Source: Onchocerca lupi
Lineage: Eukaryota; Nematoda; Chromadorea; Rhabditida; Onchocercidae
Assembly (NCBI GenBank): GCA_028564675.1
Contig: JAOVVO010000128.1
Coordinates: forward strand, 1-64,000
Length of the DNA stretch: 64,000 nt
Reading direction: 5' to 3'
Of this stretch, positions 24,501 to 37,200 are shown piece by piece; the first letter of the stretch is position 1, and the number at the start of each line of letters is the position of its first letter. A program made the translations under genes and the position numbers. A model generated the notes under the pieces. That model was not told where the DNA came from. It made no database searches and worked only from the letters and a program-made list of their open reading frames with translations.

Positions 24501-26195
24501 ATTCTGAGAAATTTGCAAGTTAATCTCATCAAAAATCCCTTTAATTAACATCATATGAATGCAGGAAAACCTACTCTCCTCTAAAAATTTTAGAACTTCG
24601 GAGCAATAGCGGAAAGCAAAAATTTTGAAAGATTTTATGATACAAAACTGGAAAATTATCTTTGCTTAACAATTAGAGATGTCTTACAAATTCCTATATA
24701 TTCAAATATCATATTTTCAATATTTTGTATTTCTCAAGTTAAGTTAGTCAATGATTTTAATGAGGCACTCTTCTCCGGTAACACATTTTCAAGTTTTTTG
24801 ATGTAATGATTCACTTGGAAAAAAAAAAGTATTTTTTTTTTAAAAGGCAGTTGGTTTTCAAATTCTTCAATGAATTAAAGATGTGATTTGTTGGTTAAAT
24901 TTTTATGAGGTATCCATCACTTCTATTCAAGATCGCAATGATTAGATAATGAAAAAGCGCGTTGAAGGCATATTCCGATTTTCAAGCAATTCGGGAAAAC
25001 ACCGTTTTGTGATTGCCGACAAAAAGCATGGACTTTCTTCGAGAAACTGAAACATAACCCTCTTACAGTTTTACATCAACTGAAGGAGATCATTGGATGA
25101 CCCAATAATTTTCCTTGTTAAAAACTCTACAGGACCTTATTACACTTTGTAGAAGAGCTGATTTCATAAATTTTCAGAGAGCAAACATTAAAAAAATAAA
25201 TAAATAAATAAAAATAAAGGATAAAAAGAAGAAGAAGAGGAACTAAACGGTCCGAAAATGTATCTGCAGAAGAATCGGATAGTTAATTATTGAAAAAAAA
25301 TACATTATCGGTTCATAGAAGTTTGTTTAAAATAAATTTTTTCAAACGCAAGATATGATAAAAAACATAATAGTGTTGCTTATTCAGATTTTTGACAGAA
25401 AATTTTATAATCAGGTGTTGAATCCATGCCGCAAACTCAAAAGGGTTGGTTCAGATTCCAGTCTTTGAAAAAGTAGAGCAAGTAGTGCTGCTTATTCAAG
25501 AGGAAGTGTGGTTAATAATCGGATGCTAAATTCATTCCGATAATCAGATTCAACTCAGAAATATTGCAGTCTTTGGAGAAGTAAATGCATGTTATCCAAA
25601 AGTAACAGTTTCTACTCTTGAAAACTGATCAGTATCGAAATAATTAGGGATTTCTTCCACATCTTTTTCTCTCGACGAGAAATAAACGAATCTGTCTCCA
25701 TCTTATCTTGAACGTATAAAACAACGATCCTGATTGAAAACATCGAGGATAGCTTGCAATGAATCATGCAAACTGTAAATTGAATGATCGATACTGAAGT
25801 TAGGTTACATTTTACTGCTTAACAAAAAAATAAAGCAATAGGTCTCTGCATGCTCTACTGTTAATTTTATGCAAATTTCTTGAATATTTCAGTTAGGCAT
25901 TTCAATGGTTAACAAATTAATTAAGCTGAAAATTTTCTAAATTTCATTTATTATAAATAACGTTGTAGAAAACATTTAAATAATTATATTTTTAATAATG
26001 GCAATTATTCTTTAAATGGGAATTTTTTGGCAATAATACAAATTATTGTTAAAAAGAATAAATATTGATCATTTGATGGATTTAAGCAGTGAGCGAAAAT
26101 TGAAGCCGACCGGAAATACATCAATATTTTAAAGAGTTTGCATTCTAAATTTAATTTTTGGAAAATTTTAATCATAAAACTGGTCTTAGCAAAGT
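21547..26195. other. Intergenic AT-rich sequence
   Basis: Begins with the collagen upstream region. A CA-rich microsatellite-like stretch lies at about 21900-21985 and a short direct repeat (AAAAATTTTAGAGAAATGTA) at about 22546-22597. I see no supported exon across the remaining 3.5 kb. Confidence 0.5.
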
Positions 26196-27487
26196 TCACA
26201 TTTCCTGATCACTAGAAGGATCATTCAAAAGGTCATTTTTCATCGTTTGAAAAGTGCCATCGGATTGATTCATGAACGTATCATCAAAACTTATCCATGG
26301 TAGCACCACTGCCGCTACATTAGCTGCCTGAAACAAATTAAAGATGTCAACTTCCATCGATTCTTTTCAATCTTGGTGGGAATTTGTTATCTCATCTCAA
26401 ATAAACAAAGCCAAGAGAAATTTGCATTTTAAGGTTTTCAGAAGACTTGGTGGAAGTTTTTTCCAAAAAATTCTTAAGACTTGAACTTTCTTCACTTAAC
26501 CACCATTTACCGCTTCTCTCGAAAAGTTACCCAGTTATTTTAGCAACTAAAAAAAGAGAAAAAATCTAGCAACAGTAGGAAATTTCGGAAAAAGCTGAAA
26601 TATGCAACAAGCACTAATTCGTCGCTGGTAAAATATTCTCGAATGCAAAAAATAAAAAATTTTCAGTGAAGAAAGTAATTTTAAATTACTTCATAACACA
26701 TTCAAGTCATTTCTCTGAATTCAATTCCAACTATTGGTAGCACTTTAATATTTTTGAAAACAGTAATTACTTATGAAATAGCTGATAATAGAACAATTGA
26801 TTTTCGAATGATTACAATTTCGGATTTTTATTTCTAATTTCAGGTTATGATTTCAACTTCTCAATTCTGATTTTAGAAATGAATGATCATATAAAACACA
26901 CGATACTATTTACTTGGTCTTAGTGATTTTCTAAAAGCAGAAGAATACTTTATAACTAAAGTTTCAAGAAAATTTTAATGAATTTCTGGAGAAAGATTCC
27001 AAATGGTACAAAATGAAATTGAAGTGGAAAAGCTAGTGGAAGTGTCGTACACAAAATCTGAATAATTTTATCAAATTAACGAATCATAGACCCTATTCTT
27101 TTCAGTGTGATTTTTTGCAGAATGTCTTATCCGACGTGATGGACACAAAAAGGTTGCTTTTTGGTCTCCTTGAATATGCTTTGCTATTGAAATGAAAATA
27201 TATTATTGGATGGAATGAAAAAAAATTGAATTTATTGATCGAAGAAGGAATTTTGGGAAAGAAATATAGTGAAAAAAGATTGGATGAATTTATGAACAGC
27301 AGAAGATCGCAAATCTGATGGAGCAATAGACGCAGGTAATTGCTTAGTTGCATTATGCAGTGAATCTTTCGTATTCTTCAAAATTTCCAAACTGTCTAAA
27401 AATTTTTGAATTTCATGCAACTATTTTCGAACTTTCAGGAGAGGAAGATTTCAAATGATTGGAATAATTACATGGCTCAATCTTCAT
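26196..27487 (-). CDS. Candidate small three-exon gene, no family recognised
   Basis: The terminal exon is the best evidence: 26327-26196 has a TTTGTTTCAG acceptor, 43 open codons (starting AANVAAVVLPWISFDDTFMN, ending DPSSDQEM) and a stop. A phase-compatible exon at 27395-27298 reads SLEILKNTKDSLHNATKQLP then ASIAPSDLRSSA. A possible first exon at 27487-27433 starts MKIEPCNYSNHLKSSSPE just downstream of an ATTTTCAG acceptor. Joined they give 94 residues, polar and without a signal peptide. Weak points are the 37-bp first intron and the GTTCAT donor of the middle exon. Composition is less AT-biased than random sequence here. I do not recognise a domain. Confidence 0.35.
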
Positions 27488-28746
27488 TCTTTTTTTCCAC
27501 TGAAAATTGAAGGACAGCTGCGAGCAAAAAGTTGTTGATGAATAGACTGAAAGAAATATTCGGATTTGTATGCAGATTTACGAATAAGAATTCAAGAAAT
27601 ACTATCATCAAAAAATGCGTCGCAAATTCCGATAACGTGAAGAATTGATTTTTATAATTACATTCCTGAATTATGGAATTAAACTCCGGGCAAAAATTTT
27701 GATAACATCCAGACTCTTTTTTATAATGCTTGGAATATAAAATTGCTTGAATGTGTTACATGAAATTTTAAATCAAAAGAATTCGAAATTTTAATTTACA
27801 ATGCATTTTAAACAAATTTAAACGGGCCATTGTGACGACTTCGTCTGTAAAAACTAGAATTTAGTACACTGCGAGGAAATTTTGTTCATAATCGAAAAGA
27901 GAAAACAATTTTGTTACGAAAAAAATCAAACTCGTTTATAAGCAATTTTTGAAATTGATAAAATCAGTTAAAAAATGTATTTTCAAGAATTTCGATGATC
28001 GGGATCTGGCAATTTCTTCTTCTTTATCACGAATAGTCCATTGAACAAAGTGAAAAATGTAGTTCTACAAAAAAATTGTCCGATTAGCCTAATATTGCAC
28101 AGATTTTGAAAGTAATACAACTTGAATTAATTTCATTTCGACTGCTAGTAGAAATGAAAAAAACCATAACTGGTCGGCAGTGACCTTTGCATAGCGTTAA
28201 ATTTTTTTTCAGTCAGAATGAAACCAATTTAATTGATATGAAGTCAATTAAACAGATTTCTTAGCTAGAAAATAAATGATCTCTTATGATTCATAAACTC
28301 AAAAATGTTCCAATATTAAAATTTTAATGACCAACAAAAACAGACGTTAAAATAAGGTATGTGTTTTTCAAAACACTTCGATGATTCACTGTAATTAATA
28401 ATTCAAGAATACATGTCAAATTATCATTCGGACATTCAGTATGGAACAAAAAGAGAATATTTGAAAAATTAATCGCAAATTGAACTTATTAGCTTCTACT
28501 CATTTTGTTTGTTATTTTATTAACTTCTTCTTTACCTTTATTTTATTTCTCTGTATTCTTAACCATTTTTTCTCTACGATAAGATAACTACTTAGCGCAC
28601 CTAAGTGCAATTTATTTTTTCGTTTTATTTTAGGAATCTGCTCTTACAAAGTGTTTAAAAAGTTTGTTAATTGTTTAAAATTTTATTCTACTAAACGTAG
28701 AAATTAGAGGAAAAAATATTTCAAACTAGTATATTTTGTAACAGTC
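27488..28746. other. Intergenic, no gene seen
   Basis: AT-rich sequence with no exon chain supported on either strand. The replication-type histone 3' stem-loop that might follow the H2B-like ORF is not visible in its 3' flank (28746 downward). Confidence 0.5.
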
Positions 28747-29157
28747 TTAAAATTTGATGTTTAAGAAAACATCTCTCAGATTCAGTATGCTTTGCCAATT
28801 CAACGGACAAAATAAATCGGATGGCAGTTTAATTTTCACGCTTCGAAATGGCCGAACCTTGTGATACTGAGCCATGTAACTTGCCTTTGTGGCAATAAGT
28901 TCGAAAATATCGTTTATAAACGAGTTCATGATTGATATATCCTTCGAAGAAATGCCTAAATCAGGATAGATCTGTTGTAGGACACGTTGATATAAGCTAT
29001 GTATGATTCCTTGAGCGGAAATTCCGCTTCTCATCACTACCGCGAACTTTTTGTGATTTCGCCGCTTACTTTGCTTTCTTAGCAGATGGCTTTGGTGGCA
29101 TCGTTTTAGCAATTTTTTACTGCGAAATATATGAGACCGTTCAACTGAATTGTCCAA
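28747..29157 (-). CDS. Highly divergent histone H2B-like ORF
   Basis: An uninterrupted, intronless 136-codon ORF. Residues about 55-115 match the H2B histone fold: LYQRVLQQIYPDLGISSKDI (H2B: VLKQVHPDTGISSKAM), then SIMNSFINDIFELIATKASY (H2B: SIMNSFVNDIFERIAGEAS), then MAQYHKVRPFRSVKIK. The N-terminal 50 residues are basic (RSKKLLKRC, RKQSKRRNHKK) but do not resemble a normal H2B tail. The C-terminal helix, normally LLPGELAKHA followed by the TKYTSSK end, is replaced by PLNWQSILNLRDVFLNIKF. H2B pairs with H2A in the nucleosome, with a usual length near 123. An intact frame despite such divergence fits either a rapidly evolving, perhaps germline, variant or a young pseudogene. No canonical histone neighbours are present. 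Confidence 0.75.
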   Translation of the reverse strand: MDNSVERSHIFRSKKLLKRCHQSHLLRKQSKRRNHKKFAVVMRSGISAQGIIHSLYQRVLQQIYPDLGISSKDISIMNSFINDIFELIATKASYMAQYHKVRPFRSVKIKLPSDLFCPLNWQSILNLRDVFLNIKF

Positions 29158-31137
29158 CTGCTGCTAGTGCTGCGTCGATCTGAATTCCGAAGCTGTATTA
29201 AACAACTGCATCGATCTAAAAACTGACGTTCAGTGAAACTTCGCATATTCAATTGCAAGAAAAATTCCAAACATCATTATGGGAAAAGCACTAAGAATTT
29301 ATTGTGAATTTTGAATTTTCAAGAACTGTGAATTTCCTAGCTTCATATTCCTAACGAGTTTTTTTTCTTTGTCTTGTTTCAGTCAATTTTTTCTAAAAAT
29401 TAACTCAATATTGACCAATGAACTTAAGATACTGACTGAGTCTTGATACGTTCTAAAATTGAGAAATAGATCACGTTTACGGCAAAATCGTAAACGGATA
29501 ATGAATAAAAGAAAAAATTAAAGAGTTTAAAATTCTACACTTTTTTTATTTTTTATTTATAATGTTTCAATCTGTTTTTAAAAAAAATCTTTTGTCTGTT
29601 TTTATTTTTAAGTGATTTTTTTTTCACATCATTCAGCCTTTAATCAATCTCCTCTTCTTTTTAAATGCGAAAGCGACCCTCATGGGTGTCATTTAGTCTA
29701 TTCATTTTTAAAAGTTTTTTTTCATTTCATTTTTATTTTCTTTTGATTTCGAAACTTCTTCATCTTCAAAGTTTTTTGAATTGTTGAAACAAATCAATAA
29801 AAAACAATATTTAAAAGTTAAATATGGCAATTTTTATGCACTTTCTCTAGTCAATTTTTACGAAAAGCACTGCGAAATCTTTTCTGGACTGGACACATCT
29901 GCCATATAAAAGTATCAATAGCAGACAGATATCAAACTGTCATATGCTTTCGGCAAGTCAAACATACTATTAAATTTTGCTCAGTTAAGAAGTAAAATTT
30001 TAATTTGCAGTATTCGTAATTAGATCAAAATGATTTGATGGTTCAAGAGGATTCATAAAATCACGTCCGGCATTCAAAGCGGTGAGGATACGAGGACAGT
30101 TCAGTTTTTACTTTATGATGATTATATTGAATCAGATCATCTCGTCGTACAGCTCTTAAATTGGATAGTTACAACAGTATTTCAACAATGAAGCTCGTTG
30201 TGGATTTGGATTTCATTATAACACTTTTAAAATTTCATTCAAATTTTAATTTTCTGTGTATACTCAATTTGCACCTCAAATTAGTCTGATAAGACAATAA
30301 TGAATGACAGAAGAGTTCCATTATTATAATTTCAATACGATTGTAAGCGTTGGCCTGCTATTTATATGCGAAATTTTCGTTAAAATTATTTGTGATGACA
30401 TTAGCGATATGTTTATTGTTGTTCAAGACGAGATGAGAAAATTGAGCATAATCGCCATTCTGGAAAATTTCCAAACGATATTGAATAAAATATAAAATTT
30501 AATATTTGCAAATATTTAATTTCTTATCATTCTCAAAATTTTAGTTTTAAAACTAAAATTGGAAAATTAAGATAGAACGTGAAATATTCCTATAATTATT
30601 AATAGAACTTTTGTAATATTTCAGACGAATAATGTTTAAAATAGATTTGGTCCTACAACGGGACAACAACTCAAAATCAACTTAACATATTTTGCAAGAA
30701 TTTACAAAAAATACATTCATGGATTTTGTGCTGAAAAATTCAAAATCCGAATTATCATTCATTGCTCGAAGCTATACTGGTGACAATCTTTTCCGCTACA
30801 GAAAAGTATTTGATAAACAAGCACTTTTCTGTAATAAATTTTTCTTTGTAAATTGCATTAAAAAAATATTTGAATTAGAACTGGAAGTGCAGTTGTCTAA
30901 AATAGTCAAATTTGGAATCAACATATTTAATTTCGGTTTCATCTCATCTACAGGATAATAGAATTTTTTTCCGTAATCCAAACAATGTTTTGCAAGTGGG
31001 TGGTGGAAGAATCAATCAGGCCTTTCAATCCTGGTATTTCAACTTATCTCAATAAGTTTTTGATATTTTATTTCATTTAAATTACTTGATTCTCTGTATA
31101 GAAAGGTACTGTTTGCAGAATGCAATGAAAGTATAGT
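29158..31137. other. Intergenic AT-rich sequence
   Basis: No supported exon. Open stretches at 30304-30495 and 30692-30958 are AT-driven (Phe/Ile/Lys/Asn-rich) and lack family similarity. Confidence 0.5.
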
Positions 31138-31992
31138 GTGATATCTGCCTGGCAACCAAGTTCTCCAGGATTTGATGGTAAAAATGGAAGTTGTTATCAT
31201 TTTGCTGATCAGAATTTTATAACTTGTGCATTACTTTTTGGTCAAATTAAAATTGATTTTTACAAAGAACGACATGCCTGGAATTCCTGGACCAAATGGA
31301 CTTTCTGGTTATCTAATGAAATATAAGATTGGGGAATGTATTAAATGTCTTTAAGGTCTGGCGGGTGTGCCAGGTTCTATCGGAACATCCGTTGAATCAG
31401 AACCGAAAGGACGAGGTGGGGATACAAAGAATTGATAGATGATGGATCGACAGGTTCCTCAGGTTCTCCCGGAGATCATTTTATGAAATTAGCGGTTTCT
31501 GTTCAAGATATTGTATCTTTGGAAATCTTTTCATGTTTTTTGACTTCAAGGTTGATATCACTTATGTTTTCAGGGCTATTAGGACCATCAGATAAGCCTG
31601 GTGACGATGGGTTACCAGGAGTTCAAGCAATACTTGAAAAACCGGATGAACCAACTGATCTACCGGGACCGGTCGGACCTCCTGATGAACCAAACATAGT
31701 AGTGAATAATAAATTAGGGCCGATTGGCAAGCCAGGTCGCGCAAGATTGTTAGGTCTTCCTGAACCAAAAAGTGCCGATAATGAGTTAAAAATGGATTAT
31801 ATTCATATCATGTATCTACAAATAAAATAGAAAAGAAAGTAATCATATTAGTTCATCCTTCATATCATCATTATTTTTCAGATCAGAAATCCGGAAATCC
31901 CCGGATTTGATGGTGTTTTCTGTCTATTGCCTTCTCAAAATTGGTTTAGCATAATAAAAGTGTTGAAAGATCTATCAAAAACAATTATACCA
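31138..31992 (+). pseudogene. Decayed collagen-like gene
   Basis: Broken Gly-X-Y blocks appear in order on the plus strand: PGFDGKNG (about 31165), MPGIPGPNGLSG (about 31275), GLAGVPGSIG (about 31356), GSTGSSGSPGDH (about 31443), and the longest block at 31575-31765 (GLLGPSDKPGDDGLPGVQ, later GPVGPPDEP and GPIGKPGRARLLGLPEP). In the long block, glycines that should recur every third residue are repeatedly Asp, Glu or Ala; the Asp and Glu cases are what single G-to-A changes in GGN codons give. A one-residue slip interrupts the register. No signal peptide, N-terminal cysteines or C-terminal knob were found. A collagen with these breaks could not form a stable helix. Whether it was a cuticle or basement-membrane type cannot be decided. 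Confidence 0.75.
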
Positions 31993-34247
31993 TAGCTGAT
32001 AATATTACTGATATTTCTTCGATAACAAAACTTCTGGTCTTCACTTTCAATCTTCATATGCTTTCACTTCAACAATGACGCACGACAATGAAGTGATGTA
32101 GAAATGGTCCAGTGGTTGCCTTGACTACCTTATTCAGTCGACACATTGCAATGAATCGTTTCCTTTTGCTTCTGTTAACAATTACCTGCCAGTCTTTATT
32201 CTAATTTTCTTACAGTTTGCTTCAATATGGTCTATATTTCATTATGATGTAATTAATCCTGCTTTTTTGGGATTATCCAAGATGAGTGATTCATGATATT
32301 GCTAGTTTTATGCAATGAATGGTACAACCGCACAAACATATTTCAATTTTAATAAAGGAAATTCAGTCTTTTAAAATCTCCTTGTCACTGGAACATATAA
32401 CGATCTTTCGGAATTCAACATAGAATTTCCAAATAAATCACAGTTAGTTGTTTTACCGATTTAGGTTAATGAGTTCTCTTCGAAAGTCTTATCATAGTAA
32501 ATGGGGATTTAATACCAAACTTCAACACATTAAGTACTAAAAACTTGCTATTAAAAAACAAACAAATATTGCTTGTAAGAAATATGAAAATATGAAATCA
32601 TCTCTTGACTAATAATCTTCGATATCTGAATTTGTGCAGTTGATAGCAACTATTTAAATTAAGGAAATAATGTTTATGCTTAATGTCTTATTTATTTTTC
32701 CTAAAAACTACTCATCTAAGCGTTTCAACTTTTCCTATCTAATTGAAAATATTTCGTTTATGTATTACGGTCTTTTTTTTTTTTTATAAACCATTACAGC
32801 ATTTAGTTCGATAAATTTAAACAAGACACATTGAATTGAACCATCATAATTAAATGAAACAGTTGGAAAGCATGTGTGCTGGAATAATTACGCTTATATT
32901 GCCAAAATTAAAAGCAGTTATTCTAAAAACTATCAAAAGAACATAAACAAACAAACATTCCTCATATAAATTACATATGTTTATCTTCCCCCAATATATT
33001 ACCATAGAAACGTGTTCGATTGAGAGGTATGACGGAATAAGCTAAGAGATGAAAATATTTTGGTGATAGAATATTGCATAGTGACGCAAATACTTGCCTT
33101 TCGTCATTCAATTATTTTCAAATAATTTATCAATTTTGATAATTTACCAACCAAACTTGTCATTAATAAATTATCTTGTCGCCCCTTCTTTTTTTCTTCT
33201 TTTTACATTATTTCAAATTAAATTGTTTTACTTTTATTATAAATCATCATCAAAAATTTTATACTATTATTCATTGTAACGCTTAAAATCACATCTTTTA
33301 TTCACAGATGATTTGATTTATTATTCTTATTTGCAAAATCTTTATGATATATTACAAATTTAGATTATCTTCGCTATTATTATCTCTAAAATGGAGTAAA
33401 TGAAGTAAGCATAAGACAATATTGCGTGACCAAATTATAGTTTGCAAAAATTTCTGCTACATCAAAATTTTATGAAAGGATTTTAACACTTTTTCATATT
33501 TTATGACTAAAATCGAAATTACTTTTTTAAAAAAACTGAAATTTTAGTCAAAAGATTTTTGTGTATATGCAATAAACTGAAATTAAATTAATTTCTTAAT
33601 TGATTTTCTAATTTTCTCTAAAATGCTTTGCGATTAAATTCAATTTTTAATATGCCAAACGTAAACGATAGTAAAAAATTTTCAAATAAATTTTTTAATT
33701 CAGTCTTTGTATAATGATATTTTCCTATTCCATCCATTCAATTTAAAATATGCATTTACTGAAATTGTATACCAAATATTGCTCATTGTCGCTTGGAATT
33801 TACGAGAAAATAAATAGACAATGACAAATCTCTGAAGATATGTTACTATTGAAACTGTATTTTGTTCGCAATTGTAGCTGAAAAACTTGCAATTGCAGCA
33901 TGCAACATATTGAAGCCTTAAACGACTTTAAGATAATTTACACTGTGGATGTAAACAAATGCAGTAAATGAGTACTTTTCTAGAATATTTTTTTTTGATA
34001 TCGAAAAAAAAAACAACAAATTGTGATCGCTATTTTAAATTAAAATGCAAAGATATAAAATAACTTAAAACTTTTGTGAACACAATGATAGAAATTTAAC
34101 TTGGATATCAAGTCTTATTCAACAGTACAATTTCATATTATTTATACTTTCTACTACTAGTGAGACATTTCCTTGATTTTCGATAAATAATGTAGCTTCG
34201 AAAATTAGATTCGTTAATTAATGAAATTTCTATTTTTACTTCCAGAA
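31993..34247. other. Intergenic upstream of IFT54
   Basis: AT-rich, with no exon supported. The IFT54 promoter presumably lies toward the right end, but no motif (for example an X-box) was identified with confidence. Confidence 0.5.
34232..34245 (+). other. Probable spliced-leader trans-splice acceptor of IFT54
   Basis: The pyrimidine-rich TATTTTTACTTCCAG ends two bases before the chosen ATG at 34248. A strong acceptor this close to a start, with no upstream exon, is typical of nematode SL trans-splicing. It favours ATG 34248 over the in-frame ATG at 34221. Confidence 0.6.
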
Positions 34248-37200
34248 ATGTCTAAAATGTATACGGATAGAACAAAAGAATTATTCGCAGGTTTGATTGA
34301 TCGTCCAATTCTTACCGACCAATTATTACAACGACCGCCATTTCGTTTCTTGCACGATATCGTTAAAATCACAATTCAAAATACGGGATTTTTAATGGTT
34401 TGTCTTAGAAAATAAATTTATGAACTAATATATTATTATATCAGGTTAGGTTACTTTTTCTTATCATTATAAAAGAATGCAACTATTTCTGTTTAGAATT
34501 ATTCAGCCTTGAATTTCACCAACAGTATCGACTACCGTTTGGTAGGACTAATTGGTTTGACGTGCTGAGCTTTATTTCATTTCTAATGTGCTAATGGCAT
34601 GGGTAAAGTTTCATCATGTCTATCGCAGTCGGTAATGAATTCAGTAGAATAATGAATATCAAAAAGTTCAATATATAAGTCAGTCGAGCCATTACGCCTA
34701 ACAGCCGTTGAACCTATTAGAAAGTTAGAATCTCAAACGGCGAATCAAAAGATAGGCAACAGAATAGTAGAGGCTCACTTTTGGGTTTAGTTAAATCGAC
34801 TCACTATCAGATGGAGTTTGATACAATCCAGATGATGATTCTGATTTTAATTATTCGGAAAAAATTCATGTGTTTATTCTAAATTTATTTGGATGCCACA
34901 ATTCTTAATAGTGCGGAAGAGTTAAATTATGAAGTCATGTTGCATAAATCCACTTAAAAGGAGTGTAATCAGAGATAATAATTTGAGCATTTTCGCAACT
35001 GATAACTGTTTCATTTTGATTTCTCTAAAATTCAATGAATGAGCATTTAATTAACTTTTGAATGGGTCAATTAAGTAAGATATATTTACAGGATAATTTT
35101 ACAAATGAAGAAATGGATGCATCAACTATAACGGATAAAACGGCAAAAGCAAGTTTTTTGAAAACATTGATCAAAGCATTGAACGATGATGGATCATTGA
35201 AAGATGTCAAAGTTGGCAAAATAATAGCTGGAAAGGAACCCGAAATGACGAATTTGGTATGTACAATGATTTCAAATTGAAATTGTTCAATTTGAAATTA
35301 TCTGTAAAGTGATAATTGATAGCTGATATCGTAATCAGTCTATTATTGAGAAAGAGAAGGTTTTTGGGTTTTATCAGGTATACAATATCATATAAGTTCT
35401 AATGTTCTAGTGAATAACCGGCCAATATCGTTATCCATAAAATAAAGAACCACTCATTTCTTCAGAAAAGTTCATTTTCGCCTTCTTCCTAATTTGAAAA
35501 TTTATGATATTACAGAAGAAATGTTTGAAATGTTTTAGATGCTGCAAAAATTAGCAGTTGATGCTGCGGCATACCGAGATTCGAAATTAAAGGATACTGC
35601 AAAGGAAGAAAAGCGAAAGAAAGAGAAAAAGGCGCATAAAAAGGAACAAAACAATAAAGGAGTGGAAGGAAAAAGTAATGATAATGAAAGCAGAAAGGTA
35701 GTAGATACTTCCTTGCTAGTTTAAGACGAACTATATGTGATTCGGGGTTGAATTAATTAGAATTTCAGATCGTAGGATTCTTTAAAATATTGTGACATCA
35801 GTCATAGATATGAACATATACAGAAACACGAGCAAATTTAGAAGAAAAAAAGAAATATTTTTAGGTTGAAAGGGACAAGCGACATTCAAGCAAAAGTAAA
35901 GAAAAAAGAAAGAAAGAAAGTGAGATGATAATCAAGCAAACAGTTGATAATAATAAACGAAAAGATTCGACTGACGAAGGACATTTTAAAGGTGTTGCAC
36001 CAGGAACATCGCCAGTGAAAATGGAGCAAATGATTCACACTGATCAGGAGCCAGCGGGTTTGGAATTCATAATTTCGATTATCTTATTCTTTGTATTTTT
36101 TCGTAACTTGATTCTACATTCGCCTATTTTCGTAGAGATATAGTCATGAATGAGATCAGATGTCAAACTATCGCATTGGAGTTCAGATAGTTCAATTCAT
36201 TAGATATCGATAAATGAATGTTTGATTTTTATCGATCTGCTTCAAGCTCCATATACATATGTTCTACTTAACCAGTCATTTTATCGTACCACGATGAAAT
36301 CGGATTTCATAAAGTTTTCTGCTTTATTCCTTACAAAAAAACCTGCTTGCAGAAACTATGTCATGTATGCATTTTAATTGGATATCATAATAAAGTATAT
36401 TCAGCAACTACGAAGACGGAAAACAGCGTTATTGTTGATAAAATAATAAATGAGACTGAGCAACCTTTGGTATCACCAGCATTAAAGGAACAACCACGGT
36501 TCGTCAAGACCATTTGTTTTAATTAGAATTCGAATATATATAAATTTTCGGGAAAATCTCTAATGTTTGTATTTATTCTGTCTAAGTTATGCAAAAAGCT
36601 TCTTTCCAGACTCTCGACATCATCAGGACGACCGCGAACTTCACTCAGTAGATTGGGCACTGCTGCAGCTCGACCAGCGCCTCCGAAAATCAAAAAGAAA
36701 CGAGTAGAAGAAACCGAGCGAAAACCAGAAATTGTAAGCTTTTTGCCCAAATAAAATGAAACTTGCAATTATCTAATTTTTTTTATTGATAAACTAGGTT
36801 TTTTCTATTGGCAAACTTTTATTAATAAATTTTTATTGATGATTTTTCTTATTGGTAAGCTACATTTTTATCGGTTACAACTAGTCTATATAAATAAAAA
36901 TATAAATGTTCGTTTGTTCAAAATTTGAAATCTCCGAAAGTTCCTGTCATCTTCCAAATTCTGACACAACAGTTCATTCGAATACGCAAATGTTTTTATA
37001 TGCTTTTTATATACACGTGTTGCTGTGGCTCAGTCCAGTTAAGTGGAAAATGTTGAGGAAAAAATCTGATCGAATTGTAATTTGGATTGTAATCTGGTTG
37101 GATTAGAAATTGTTTCTTCTTGCTATTTTGTCTCGGTTAGGTCTGTAACAGGTGTCGGAAAAATTTTCTACGTTTTATGTGATAGAGACGAATCTTGTTG

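Noticed and set aside
34221..34247. Upstream in-frame ATG of IFT54 (MKFLFLLPE)
   Set aside because: The intervening TTTTTACTTCCAG looks like a trans-splice acceptor, and the extra residues are encoded by its pyrimidine tract.
36523..36768. Minus-strand ORF opposite IFT54 exon 6
   Set aside because: It is antisense to a clear coding exon and has no family similarity or splice support.
36906..37106. Plus-strand ORF in the left part of the Helitron relic
   Set aside because: It begins in the element terminus and has no homology. The coding remains of the element are on the minus strand.
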